Part shown: positions 53,329-61,752 of the stretch, one piece after another
How the letters are laid out: every line of letters begins with the position of its first letter
Position numbering within the stretch: position 1 is the first letter of the stretch
Position numbers and translations under genes: made by a program
The notes under the pieces: generated by a model
Told to the model about the DNA's origin: nothing
The model's database searches: none
The model's input: the letters and a program-made list of their open reading frames with translations, nothing else
Source: CAYSCX01 sp964429575
Lineage (GTDB): Bacteria; Desulfobacterota; Binatia; Binatales; Binataceae
Direction: 5' to 3'
DNA: 64,000 nt
Assembly: GCA_964429575.1 (NCBI GenBank)
Contig: CAYSCX010000002.1
Span: forward strand, 1 to 64,000

Positions 53329-54861
53329 CTATCGGACTGCGAAGACGCGGCCGTCAGTGTTGGCGATGAAGAGCAAACCGCCCCCGGCCGCCACCGCTGA
53401 TTCAACTTCGCCGAAACTGCGCGTCGTCCATAGTTCGATGCCGTCGCTCGAGAGCATTGCCGCGTAGCCGCCATCGCCGGCAACGAACACCCGGCCACTT
53501 CCATCGGCCAGCGGTGTAGCGAGCCGCGCGTCAGCGGCGTCGAACCTCAACATCGCGGTGGCGTCCCGACTCACCGAGTAAACCGCGTCCGCGGTAAACA
53601 CGACGCGGCCGGCGCCGCCGGACAACGGGCCGCTCGTAATGGCGCTTGCGGCGTCGATGCGCCAGAGCTGCGCGCCGGTGCGCGCATCGAACGCATGGAC
53701 AGCCCCCGACCTTGATGCGGCGTAAACAGAGTCGCCGGTTGCTGCGATTTCACCGGCGATGCCGGAGGGGACGTTCGCGGTCCACACCACCGCGCCGGAA
53801 CTCGATAGCGTCGTAACGGCGCCCGACGACGATCCGATCGCGATGCCGCCGGAAGGTATCGATGCGGCGGTGACGGGCTGCTCGACCGCGGTGCTCCATT
53901 GGAAAGTTCCGCCGTTGCCGACGCGCACAATCTCGTCGCCGACCGCCGCGTAGAGTCCGTTATCTGCGGCGACCAAGTGCTGCGCATCACCTCCAACGAC
54001 GATGTGCCACAGTCGCGCACCGTCAGGCGCGAAGGCGGATAGCCGCGCGCCGCCTTGTGCGGCGTAGATCGTACCGTCTGCGGCGACCGCGGGGGCGCGC
54101 CCGGTGGCGGGCCGAACCAAGACCGCACGGCCGGTATTGTCGAGCCCGAAAAGCAAATGCTGCGCGGTAATGAAGTAGGCGCGGCCGTCGGGACCGGAAA
54201 CGATCGGTCCGTTGAGCGGAGACTTGGCGTTGTAGCTCCATTCGAGCACGCCGGTCGCGGATTCGTTGGACGCCGGCTCCGCGCCGGGCGATGACGCTGC
54301 ACCGGTGGTCGCCAGAGGCGTGGGGCAGGGCACGCATGCTGGCGGCGATGCGGGCGGCGTGAACACGCCTACGTCGATCGGAAGGCTCGCGATGCCGCCG
54401 GAAGTCGCCTTGACGCATGCGCACCCATCGGCAAGCGCGGTGTACAGGCCTCCGTTCCCCGCCGACGGCGGACGCAGGATCGAATCCTCGGTCGACGTCC
54501 ACAGCGTCGTGGGTCCCAGTGTGATGTCGTCGAGCCGGGTCTGGTTGTTCTTCTTTTTCTCGAGCAACGCCTGGGCATGGAGCTGGAGCTGACTACTGAC
54601 GGCGACCGATGTGCTGGTCGCGCCGGGGCAGGGGGTCGGCGTGACGCTCGGACTCTCGGGCGGACCGTCGCAAAGCGTGATTTCCTGAATCGTGAAACCA
54701 ACGCCCGGTCCCGGCTGAGGGCAGCGGCCTTCGACGAAGCTACCCTGCGAATCGAAACTGCCCGCGCACTCATCGCCACCGCTGTTGCAACTCGCCACCA
54801 GCGCGCACAGTGCGAGCGACAGGAACGGCGCCGTGATCAGAATGCGGCTCTGCCAGCGCAT
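53329..54861 (-). CDS. PQQ/quinoprotein-like beta-propeller lipoprotein
   Basis: 510 residues. The signal sequence ends in a lipobox, SLALCALVASC. After a Cys-, Thr- and Pro-rich spacer the region from about residue 205 has PQQ-like propeller repeats (GVLEWSYNAKSPLNGPIVSG, GTIYAAQGGARLSAFAPDGARLW, DSVYAASRSGAVHAFDARTG, AQLWRID). These are BamB/PQQ-type blades; the quinone-binding residues of true PQQ enzymes are not evident. It is likely a surface scaffold. The internal ATG is chosen because the signal peptide begins there. Confidence 0.75.
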   Translation of the reverse strand: MRWQSRILITAPFLSLALCALVASCNSGGDECAGSFDSQGSFVEGRCPQPGPGVGFTIQEITLCDGPPESPSVTPTPCPGATSTSVAVSSQLQLHAQALLEKKKNNQTRLDDITLGPTTLWTSTEDSILRPPSAGNGGLYTALADGCACVKATSGGIASLPIDVGVFTPPASPPACVPCPTPLATTGAASSPGAEPASNESATGVLEWSYNAKSPLNGPIVSGPDGRAYFITAQHLLFGLDNTGRAVLVRPATGRAPAVAADGTIYAAQGGARLSAFAPDGARLWHIVVGGDAQHLVAADNGLYAAVGDEIVRVGNGGTFQWSTAVEQPVTAASIPSGGIAIGSSSGAVTTLSSSGAVVWTANVPSGIAGEIAATGDSVYAASRSGAVHAFDARTGAQLWRIDAASAITSGPLSGGAGRVVFTADAVYSVSRDATAMLRFDAADARLATPLADGSGRVFVAGDGGYAAMLSSDGIELWTTRSFGEVESAVAAGGGLLFIANTDGRVFAVR

Positions 54862-54987
54862 AGAACTTTGACCTATGACGGCGCCTTGGCGGGGTGTCAA
54901 GGCAAAGCGCGAATCAGAACTCGCTTGACGATTGTGGCGCGGATGTGATCACTGCGGACGCGCAGACTCGAACTCGCGCGCGAGGCC

Positions 54988-55024
54988 GCAGGCAGTTGAA
55001 AATGCTTTTTTCAATTGCCTGCTA
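54988..55024. repeat. TTGAAAA inverted repeat, copy A8
   Basis: GCAGGCAGTTGAAAA pairs with TTTTTTCAATTGCCTGC around TGC; the outer edge reads CCTGCTAG. A compensatory change relative to A7 (GTTG/CAAC to AGTTG/CAATT with a wobble) keeps the stem. Confidence 0.65.
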
Positions 55025-55171
55025 GCGATTCCAGAACGCGTTGCCGTCTCTTCCGTCGTTCCGAGCCGAGTGAAGAACCGCATGAAGTGCGGCTTCCGAG
55101 CGAGGAGAGGAATCTCGCCGCGCGATTGCGCTGAGCACCCACGCACCACCAGGTAACCACGGGAATCCCCG

Positions 55172-55316
55172 AAAAAGATGGGCGGGCCATTAGGGAGGGG
55201 GGACACCCCAACGCCCGCCCGATCGTAGATGCCGTCCGCGTACGCTGCGGACGGCGTACCCGGCTGGTGGGAGGAACATCCATCCGGGTTGGGTGCCGGA
55301 CTTGGTCGCACCCGAT
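55172..55316 (-). ncRNA. Candidate structured small RNA (four hairpins ending in a terminator)
   Basis: Read on the minus strand: TATAAG as a -10 (55318-55323), then hairpin GGGTGC...GCACCC, hairpin ACCCGG...CCGGGT whose 20-base loop contains TTCCTCCCACC, hairpin GCCGTCCGC...GCGGACGGC, and a terminal stem GGCGGGC...GCCCGCC with inner GGGG...CCCC. The segment ATCTTTTTC follows, like a rho-independent terminator. The CCTCCC loop is complementary to Shine-Dalgarno sequences, as in trans-acting sRNAs. There is no good -35 box and no known family match. It lies between two unrelated genes. Confidence 0.35.
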
Positions 55317-55438
55317 TCTTATAGACGTGGTGACGTTCGCGATATTCATGACCACGAAAAAACGAAAAGCGTCGGAAAGATTCGATTGCGCCGGCGTAAG
55401 ATGCGACTAAACTGGCGCGTTGGAGGCAATTCGAAGTC

Positions 55439-56443
55439 ATGGAGTACCGCCGACTGGGCGCGACGGGGCTGAAAGTATCGGAACTTTGTTTGGGCGCGAT
55501 GACCTTTGGCCGCGAGACCGCCGAGGCCGAGTCACGCCGCATTCTGGACCGCTTCGTCGAAGTTGGCGGCAACTTCATCGACACTGCCAACGTGTACGCC
55601 GCCGGCGCGTCCGAGGAAATCCTCGGCCGCATTATCGGCGAGCGCCGTAATTCGCTCATTCTGGCGACCAAGGTGCGCTTTAACGCGAATATCTTTGTTG
55701 GAAAACCAATTGGGCCAAACGAGTGGGGACTTTCACGCGGACACATAATGGCCGAAGTCGAACGAAGCCTACGCAGGCTTAAGACCGATTACATCGACCT
55801 TTATCAAGTGCACTCGTGGGACTTTGAAACGCCCATCGATGAAACCATGCGCGCGCTCGACGACTTGGTGCATCAGGGAAAGGTCCGATACGTTGGCGCG
55901 TCGAATTTCACCGCATGGCAGCTGATGAAGAGCCTGTGGGTGAGCGACAAGCGCGGCCTCGGACGTTTCGATTGCCTGCAGCCGCAGTACAGTCTCATCT
56001 GCCGCGACATCGAGCGCGAGATTCTGCCGCTTTGTCGCAACGAGGGGATCGGCGTGATTCCGTGGAGCCCGCTCGGAGGCGGATTCCTGACCGGCAAATA
56101 CCGCTCGGGACAGAAGCCGCCCGAGGACGCGCGCCTCACCAAGCAGGACCTGTGGGGCAGGCTCGCGCAGGAGCGGAATTACCGGGTGCTCGAAGCGGTC
56201 GAGCAGGTGGCGAAGGAGCGCGCGAGGAGCATCGCGCAAGTCGCGCTCGCGTGGGTGAATCAGCAGCGCGGCATCAGCTCCGTGATCTATGGGGCGCGTA
56301 CGACGCAGCAGAACGATGAGAATCTCGCGGCGATCGGGTTCAAGCTGGAGAAGTCGGAACTGGACGCGCTGGACGCGGCGAGCGCGCTCGCGCCGTCGTA
56401 CCCGGATTCGATGCAGGCGCGCCTGCCCGGCCCGAGGCCGTAA
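55439..56443 (+). CDS. Aldo/keto reductase
   Basis: 334 residues, NADP-dependent TIM barrel. The catalytic tetrad is visible: D48 (GGNFIDTANVY), Y53, K78 (LATKVR) and H125 (YQVHSWD). The cofactor strand is followed by LGGGFLTGKYRSGQKPP and QVALAWVNQQRGISSVIYGART. It belongs to the YajO/AKR-like group (related to AKR11/13), acting on carbonyls or as a reverse alcohol oxidase; the substrate is unknown. It stands alone and is preceded by a hairpin-rich region. Confidence 0.9.
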   Translation: MEYRRLGATGLKVSELCLGAMTFGRETAEAESRRILDRFVEVGGNFIDTANVYAAGASEEILGRIIGERRNSLILATKVRFNANIFVGKPIGPNEWGLSRGHIMAEVERSLRRLKTDYIDLYQVHSWDFETPIDETMRALDDLVHQGKVRYVGASNFTAWQLMKSLWVSDKRGLGRFDCLQPQYSLICRDIEREILPLCRNEGIGVIPWSPLGGGFLTGKYRSGQKPPEDARLTKQDLWGRLAQERNYRVLEAVEQVAKERARSIAQVALAWVNQQRGISSVIYGARTTQQNDENLAAIGFKLEKSELDALDAASALAPSYPDSMQARLPGPRP

Positions 56444-56531
56444 AGTTCATGCCGAGGGCACGTCCGCTATCAACCTAGGCGACCGCGATGTAACCCAACT
56501 GCGGCGAGGCCCAGCGGGGCGCCAGGGGAAA

Positions 56532-57647
56532 CTACAGCGTCCGCTTGAACGAGACGCTGGCGAGCACCAGCATCGCGGCCATGAACAGGACCAGAAAGCC
56601 GAGGTCGTCGGCGACGGCAGAGAAGTCGGCGCCTTTGAAGAGCACGGACTTGAGCGCGCGCACCGCGTGAGTCTCGGGATTAAACCTGGCGAACGACTTC
56701 AGCCACGGTGGGAAACTCTCGACCGGATAGATTGCGCCGCTCGGGAAAAACAGGATCACGTTCAGGAATCCAGAGAACGTGCCGACCAGGCGCGGATGGC
56801 CGGCGCGGCCGAGCACCGAGAACGACATCGCCAACAGGCCAGTCGAGGTGATCACGATTACGGCGATCAACATCAGAAACGCGGGCAGGCCGCCCTCGAT
56901 GGTTCCGCCGGTGATGAGCAGCCCCAGGCACAGCACCAACACCGCGCCGATGCTGGTGACCAGCACGCCGCTCGCGAGGATTCCGCCCGCTATGTCCCAG
57001 CGCGATAGCGGCGTCACCAGGAAGGATTCCGTCACGCCCATGAACTTGTCCATCACCCAGCTGAAGACCCCCGACATCAGCGAGCCCATGAAGATCGCCA
57101 TCACGATGACGCCCGGAATCAGCGAGCGGTCGTAATCGACGTTGGCGAACAGGCCGGCCGAGCGCAGCACGATCTGGTTCAGCTTCGGCTCGCGCGCTGA
57201 AATGAACTTCGTTTTGATGGTCGCGGTTGCCTGTTGCAGCACACCCTCAAGCGTCCCTGAGCTGATCGCATCGACGTTATCGGTGAAGAGACCGAGCTCG
57301 GCGACACGCCTAGTCGCGACGTCGCGGCTGAAGGTCGCCGGTATGATCAACGCGGCCTTGAAGCGGCCGTTGCGCACCTCGGTAATCGCCTCGCCGGGGT
57401 CCTCGAAGAAGGTGATATCGATGCTCTTGGGACCGGTCTCAAGCGCCTGCAGGTTCTGCACCACGCGGCGGGCGGGCTCGCCGTGGTCGCTGACCACGAC
57501 CGCGAGCGGCAGATGCTTAAGCTGCCCCTGGAACGAGTTGCCCAGAATCATGAGGTAGATGATTGGCATCAGCACGGTGGTAAGCAGCGTGACGGGATTA
57601 CGCGAGAGGCGCTTCAACTCCCGCCGCATGATCGCCTGCATTCTCAT
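56532..57647 (-). CDS. ABC-2 type transporter permease
   Basis: 371 residues with six membrane segments. The N-terminal helix (NPVTLLTTVLMPIIYLMILG) is followed by a large periplasmic domain, then five helices (GVIVMAIFMGSLMSGVFSW, GGILASGVLVTSIGAVLVLCLGLLI, LMLIAVIVITSTGLLAMSF, and others). The signature MDKFMGVTESFLVTPLSRW is of the YbhS/DrrB-like group. It is the last gene of the export operon, 16 bases after the ATPase. Confidence 0.9.
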   Translation of the reverse strand: MRMQAIMRRELKRLSRNPVTLLTTVLMPIIYLMILGNSFQGQLKHLPLAVVVSDHGEPARRVVQNLQALETGPKSIDITFFEDPGEAITEVRNGRFKAALIIPATFSRDVATRRVAELGLFTDNVDAISSGTLEGVLQQATATIKTKFISAREPKLNQIVLRSAGLFANVDYDRSLIPGVIVMAIFMGSLMSGVFSWVMDKFMGVTESFLVTPLSRWDIAGGILASGVLVTSIGAVLVLCLGLLITGGTIEGGLPAFLMLIAVIVITSTGLLAMSFSVLGRAGHPRLVGTFSGFLNVILFFPSGAIYPVESFPPWLKSFARFNPETHAVRALKSVLFKGADFSAVADDLGFLVLFMAAMLVLASVSFKRTL

Positions 57648-57663
57648 CGCGTTGCCTGCGCGC

Positions 57664-58674
57664 TCACATGCGTCGCTGCGGCATCCCCGCGCCCACCAGG
57701 AATGAGACTTTCTGCGCGGGCTCGTCGCGCAGGCTGTGGCCGGTGAACTGGATGAAGACGTCCTCGAGCGAAAGCTTGTGGACGCTGATCGATGCGACGC
57801 TGCCGCCCGACGCCTCGATCTCGTCGATGACGCGCGGAATGATGTGAGCGCCGTCGTCGGCGGAAATCGTAAGCGTGCCGTTGTCGTTGAGCGTCACGCC
57901 ACGCAGGAAGGGCTGCGTGCGAAGATGCTCCGCGATGCGCGCGGAATTTCCTGTGACCTCGACCTCGATTCGATCGGCGCCTTCCACCGAGGCACGCAGC
58001 CCTGCCGGAGTGTCGAGCGCGATGATCTTCCCATGATCGACGATCGCGATTCGGTCGCACAACACGTCGGCCTCGTCCATGTAATGCGTGGTTAGCGAGA
58101 TGGTCAGACCAGTCTCGCCGCGAAGCACCTCAAGAAAGTCCCACACCGCGCGGCGGCTCTGCGGGTCGAGTCCGATGGTTGGTTCGTCGAGGAACAGCAC
58201 CTCAGGCGAGTGGATCAGACCGCGCGCGATCTCCAGACGCCGGCGCATACCGCCCGAATAGGTCGCGACCAGGTCGCCCGCACGCTCGCTCAGCCCGACC
58301 ATCTCGAGCAGCCGCTCGCCGCGCTCGCGCCGCTTGCGGCGCGGCATGCCGTAGAACTCGCCGTAGATGTCGATGTTCTCCCAGCCAGTGAGGTCGAGGT
58401 CGGAGGTCAGCGCCTGCGGGATTACGCCGATTCGCTCGCGCACGCTGTGCGGATTGCGGATGACATCGCAACCCGCGACCGTCGCGCGTCCCGCGGTCGG
58501 GACGATCAATGTCGTCAGCATTCGCGTCAGCGTGGTCTTGCCCGCGCCGTTGGGCCCGAGCACGCCGAAGACCTCGCCACGCTGAACTTCGAAGCCGACC
58601 GCATCAACGGCCGTGAAGCTTCCGAAGCGCTTAGTGAGGCCCTTCGCTACTATTGCCAGCGAGTTGGCTTCCAT
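57664..58674 (-). CDS. ABC transporter ATP-binding protein (multidrug/DrrA-YbhF type)
   Basis: 336 residues. Walker A GPNGAGKTT (40-48), Q-loop QALTSDLDLTG, signature YSGGMRRRLEIARGL and Walker B VLFLDEPTIGLD are followed by the H-loop SLTTHYMDEAD. The ~90-residue C-terminal extension (RIEVEVTGNSARIAEHL) is as in DrrA-type ATPases. It drives export with the downstream permease. The start overlaps the 3' end of the adaptor gene by 44 bases, which indicates tight coupling. Confidence 0.93.
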   Translation of the reverse strand: MEANSLAIVAKGLTKRFGSFTAVDAVGFEVQRGEVFGVLGPNGAGKTTLTRMLTTLIVPTAGRATVAGCDVIRNPHSVRERIGVIPQALTSDLDLTGWENIDIYGEFYGMPRRKRRERGERLLEMVGLSERAGDLVATYSGGMRRRLEIARGLIHSPEVLFLDEPTIGLDPQSRRAVWDFLEVLRGETGLTISLTTHYMDEADVLCDRIAIVDHGKIIALDTPAGLRASVEGADRIEVEVTGNSARIAEHLRTQPFLRGVTLNDNGTLTISADDGAHIIPRVIDEIEASGGSVASISVHKLSLEDVFIQFTGHSLRDEPAQKVSFLVGAGMPQRRM

Positions 58675-59521
58675 CGCGGCTTCGCGAAAACGCGACCTCG
58701 GCGGTCATTCCGGGCTTGGCCTGCCCGTCGGCCTGCAGCAACCGGACCTTCACGTAGAACGTGCGGATATCCTGACGCCCGCGGCGAACGTCGCGCTCGG
58801 ATGCGAACTGCGCCTCCTGCCCGATCGCCATCACGCGGCCTCTGAAGGTGAGTGGCGGGCGTCCGGGCAGGGTCACTTCCGCGGCCTTGCCGACATGGAT
58901 CGTGCGCAGTTCGGTTTCGGGCACGTCCACCCGCGCCCAGATTGTCGAGAGGTCATCGACGGTGAGAATCGGTGTGCCGGGCGTCACCCATTCGCCGACC
59001 TCGAGCGCCTTGTGCACGACCACTCCATCGATGGGCGAACGAATCGCGGTGTCGGCGAGCTGATCTTTATAGAACCGCACATTCGCCTCGGCGCTCGTGA
59101 GACCGGCGCGCGCCTGGTCATAGGCGGTCTCGGCGTTGTCGCGCTCTCGCACTGAGATGACTTTCTCCGCGATCAGCTGGCGCATGCGGCTGAACTCGCG
59201 GCGCGTCTCGGAAACTTTCGCGCGCGCCTGCGCCACGTCGGCCGCAGCGCGACGCAGCTGGTTCTTCAGATCGACGTCCTCAATTCGGCATACGATCTGG
59301 TTGCGGCGCACCACGTCGCCTTCCAAAAGGTTCAAATCGTCGATGCGGCCGGCGAGGCGGCTCGTGATGTTGACCTCGGGCGCCTCGATCATCCCGACCA
59401 CGCGAATCGTGCTGGTGTCCGGCGGCGGCCACAGGTAGCGCCCGCCAAAAAAATACCCGCCGGCCGCGAGCGCACTCAGGATGGAGAGCCTGAGTGCGAG
59501 TCGAAGAATCCTGCGAATCAC
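58631..59521 (-). CDS. HlyD/YbhG-type periplasmic adaptor protein
   Basis: 296 residues. An N-terminal membrane segment (LSILSALAAGGYFFGG) is followed by a lipoyl half (VVGMIEAPEVNITSRLAGRI), a coiled-coil hairpin (DVDLKNQLRRAAADVAQARA to LTSAEANVRFYKDQL) and a second lipoyl half (AIRSPIDGVVVHKALEVGEW), then a beta barrel. It belongs to the YbhG-like adaptors that work with ABC-2 exporters. The GTG start overlaps the tetR stop (GTGA). Confidence 0.88.
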   Translation of the reverse strand: MIRRILRLALRLSILSALAAGGYFFGGRYLWPPPDTSTIRVVGMIEAPEVNITSRLAGRIDDLNLLEGDVVRRNQIVCRIEDVDLKNQLRRAAADVAQARAKVSETRREFSRMRQLIAEKVISVRERDNAETAYDQARAGLTSAEANVRFYKDQLADTAIRSPIDGVVVHKALEVGEWVTPGTPILTVDDLSTIWARVDVPETELRTIHVGKAAEVTLPGRPPLTFRGRVMAIGQEAQFASERDVRRGRQDIRTFYVKVRLLQADGQAKPGMTAEVAFSRSRDGSQLAGNSSEGPH

Positions 59522-60207
59522 TTTGTTTGCGCCGAATGGGCAGGCGCGCAGCCCAGGCCGCGAAGTAAAAATGCGGAAAGGTCGTGGCTTAATCCATCGA
59601 GCGGACGTTGCTCGCGGTAGTGGAGGAGCACCGAGCGGATGCCGCCGAGTATCGCGAGGGTCGCGAGGCGCGAATCGACCGGTGTGAATTTTCCCTGCTT
59701 GATGCCTTCATCGATGAGCGACGAGAAGAAACGCAGGCCCAGTTCCCGCCACTCCTCGACCAGCCGGTTGCGCGCCTCGGCCATGCGCGGTTCTTCGGTC
59801 ATCAGGAGGCGCAATAGCTCGCGGCGGCGGCCGTAGAACTCGATGCTCGCCTCGATCGCGCGCCGCATCCGCTCGGTGACATCGGTGCCGGAATCGACCG
59901 TCGCCTCGTAGCTGCTGACGACGCTCTCGAGACCCTCTCGCACGATGCCGACGTACAGCGCTTCTTTCGATTCGAAATAGAGGTAGAGAGTGCCCTTGGC
60001 GACGCCGGCGGCCTCGGCGACTCGGTCCATCGTGATGGCTTGGTAGGGGCCGTTGGAGAACAGCGACAACCCGGCTGCGACAATCCGCTCGCGCTTCGGG
60101 GCCTGCGCCTCTCGATTGCGAGGCCGCGTTGGTCGGCCTGTTTCAACCTCGCTGCTTGCCGACGGCTCCGATCGCTGCGCGCGCAAGGTTTCTGCAAAAC
60201 GCTTCAT
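59518..60207 (-). CDS. TetR-family regulator of the ABC export operon
   Basis: 229 residues. A 36-residue charged lead precedes the helix-turn-helix (RIVAAGLSLFSNGPYQAITMDRVAEAAGVAKGTLYLYFESKEAL, seen in parts). The C-terminal domain resembles the YbhH/CecR group regulators, which control an adaptor-ABC-permease operon in the same order. The palindromic operator lies two bases before the start codon, so autoregulation is likely. It is the first gene of the tetR-adaptor-ATPase-permease operon. Confidence 0.88.
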   Translation of the reverse strand: MKRFAETLRAQRSEPSASSEVETGRPTRPRNREAQAPKRERIVAAGLSLFSNGPYQAITMDRVAEAAGVAKGTLYLYFESKEALYVGIVREGLESVVSSYEATVDSGTDVTERMRRAIEASIEFYGRRRELLRLLMTEEPRMAEARNRLVEEWRELGLRFFSSLIDEGIKQGKFTPVDSRLATLAILGGIRSVLLHYREQRPLDGLSHDLSAFLLRGLGCAPAHSAQTK

Positions 60208-60209
60208 AA

Positions 60210-60223
60210 ACTGACCAGTCAGT
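60210..60223. promoter_or_regulatory. TetR operator palindrome at the start of the export operon
   Basis: ACTGA-CCAG-TCAGT, immediately upstream of the tetR start codon, flanked by TAA and CATATTATT. This is the classic TetR/AcrR-type site (TGACTGACTGGTCAGT on the minus strand). Confidence 0.6.
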
Positions 60224-60319
60224 CATATTATTCCGGCGCAGAGTGAAGCGAGTCAAACGGGTGTTAGGCTGCGGCAATCGGCCAAATTTGGTCCCGGAAG
60301 GGAAGGAGTGACGCGAGAA

Positions 60320-61090
60320 ATGACGGACGTAGAGGTCACAGTTGCGACGGTAGAGACGGTCGACGTTGAGAGCTTGCGCCTCGCAGAGAGGCTGCGTGAA
60401 CAGACGCGCGAGAATTACGCCTTCCACAACGCGGTGATGAAGTCGGTCACGGTAGCGAATGCTGCTTACACGCTTGCCCTGCTGCTCGCGAGCAGCGTCT
60501 CGCCCTGGCTATGGCTCCCGTTTTGGATCGCGAGCGCAGAAATCGTGACGGTCAATTTCATGGGCATGTCCATGGGGAGTCGGATGATCGTGTTCGACCC
60601 GGACTGGCGTGACAGTGCGTATCCGTTGGCGCAGACGATGGCGGAGTTTCTGTTGTTCTCGGTGCTCGCGCCCGTCGGTGGCTCGCTCCCGATGTTGCAC
60701 TACTGGTTCGCGGTACTCGCAGTCCATGCGACCATCACGGTACTTGTCTTTTCGGCGATCCTGGAGAGGGCGAACAGGGCCGAGTTGGCGCCAATGATGC
60801 GCTCATTTGTCGAGTTCTATCTGCGCATGATGCGTCTGCGGCGAAAGATCCTAGTAGTGAATGGATTCGCGTGGCTTGGCGTCTTCATCTTGCTTTCCTT
60901 CTATGTGCTTCCCCGGTGGCCGGAATCGGCGCCATGGCAGGCGTTGCTCGGAGTCGTCGCGATGTGTGCCGGGTTCATCGGCATCGCTTCGGAGAACCGG
61001 AGCCAACGCGAGCTTGTCGAGTTCGTAAGGTCCACTCTTCGCAGGGTGCAGGTGGCCGCTCGTGCGACCGGAGTCGCGGCCCAGGAGTAA
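60320..61090 (+). CDS. Polytopic membrane protein of unknown function
   Basis: 256 residues. A charged N-terminal segment of about 45 residues is followed by five or six hydrophobic segments (AAYTLALLLASSVSPWLWL, LAQTMAEFLLFSVLAPV, FAVLAVHATITVLVF, VNGFAWLGVFILLSFYVL, LLGVVAMCAGFIGIA). The loop MRSFVEFYLRMMRLRRKI is basic. No family is recognised. AGGAG is 11 bases before the ATG; a GTG overlapping that site is less likely. It is divergent from the export operon. Confidence 0.65.
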   Translation: MTDVEVTVATVETVDVESLRLAERLREQTRENYAFHNAVMKSVTVANAAYTLALLLASSVSPWLWLPFWIASAEIVTVNFMGMSMGSRMIVFDPDWRDSAYPLAQTMAEFLLFSVLAPVGGSLPMLHYWFAVLAVHATITVLVFSAILERANRAELAPMMRSFVEFYLRMMRLRRKILVVNGFAWLGVFILLSFYVLPRWPESAPWQALLGVVAMCAGFIGIASENRSQRELVEFVRSTLRRVQVAARATGVAAQE

Positions 61091-61156
61091 GAAGATCCGT
61101 AGAACGACTTGGCGAGATGGACACGCGAGGTGCGGCGTGGTTCAAGTTTTCCGAGC

Positions 61157-61233
61157 GCGCCCGTAGCTCAACTGGACAGAGCATCGGACTTCGGATCCGA
61201 GGGTTGGGGGTTCGACTCCCTTCGGGCGCGCCA
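61157..61233 (+). tRNA. tRNA-Arg (anticodon TCG)
   Basis: 77 bases including encoded CCA. Acceptor GCGCCCG/CGGGCGC, D-stem GCTC/GAGC, anticodon stem TCGGA/TCCGA with loop CTTCGGA (anticodon TCG), T-arm GGGGG-TTCGACT-CCCTT with two wobble pairs. The anticodon reads CGA (and CGG by wobble). No integrase or direct repeat is beside it, so it does not mark an island. Confidence 0.93.
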
Positions 61234-61443
61234 ACAGTACTCGGCGCGCAATGCCCGCCAAGCGTACATCGAAGTCCTCACAATGACTCGCCCGCCCCGT
61301 CGGCGTTCTGTTGCGTAGTCATCCTGAGCGCCGGATCTTCGGGCGGTCGAACAACACGTCCGTCGGCTTATCGACGTTTGGCTCGATCCGTGTAACCTTG
61401 GATTCGCGCTCGAGCTGCGGATCTCCCGTCGGGGAATTCAGGA

Positions 61444-61695
61444 ATGTTCGAAGACCAGACCGTCGATGTCGCGTGTCCCAACTGTAGCCACAAGAATTCG
61501 ATTCTCATCCGTGATTTCGAGCAGAGCGCCGAGGGCCATTTCGTTTGCGAGGCATGCAAAGTCGGCGTGAAGATCGAGGCGAACGAATTTCGGCAGCGGC
61601 TTCAGCAGGTGCGCGAGGAGCTGGAAGAGCTTGAACGCGAGGCCGCTCGCGATGCAAAGCCCAAGCCCAAGCGCAAGGGCGATTATCAGATCTGA
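61444..61695 (+). CDS. Small zinc-ribbon protein
   Basis: 83 residues. Two CxxC knuckles (C11/C14 in ACPNCSHKN and C35/C38 in FVCEACK) form a zinc ribbon, followed by a coiled coil (RQRLQQVREELEELEREA) and a basic tail. The role is unknown; it probably mediates RNA or protein binding. Confidence 0.72.
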   Translation: MFEDQTVDVACPNCSHKNSILIRDFEQSAEGHFVCEACKVGVKIEANEFRQRLQQVREELEELEREAARDAKPKPKRKGDYQI

Positions 61696-61752
61696 TCCGC
61701 CGCCTAGCCCGCTCCGCTGCGTACCGGCGCGCACAGGCATCCGCCGGCGTAT

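Larger units (their letters stand above)
54862..55438. other. Long intergenic region with a repeat and a hairpin cluster
   Basis: No gene. It contains repeat copy A8, about 140 bases without visible features, and a cluster of four strong hairpins (candidate small RNA, see separate entry). The last 40 bases hold the aldo/keto reductase Shine-Dalgarno (GGAGG, ~12 bases before the ATG). Confidence 0.55.

Noticed and set aside
54949..55746. 265-codon minus-strand frame across the intergenic region
   Set aside because: Covers a dispersed repeat, four hairpins and the start of the aldo/keto reductase; Arg/Ser-rich without motifs.
61157..61233. Integration site at tRNA-Arg
   Set aside because: No integrase, no repeated tRNA 3' end and no change in gene content on either side.
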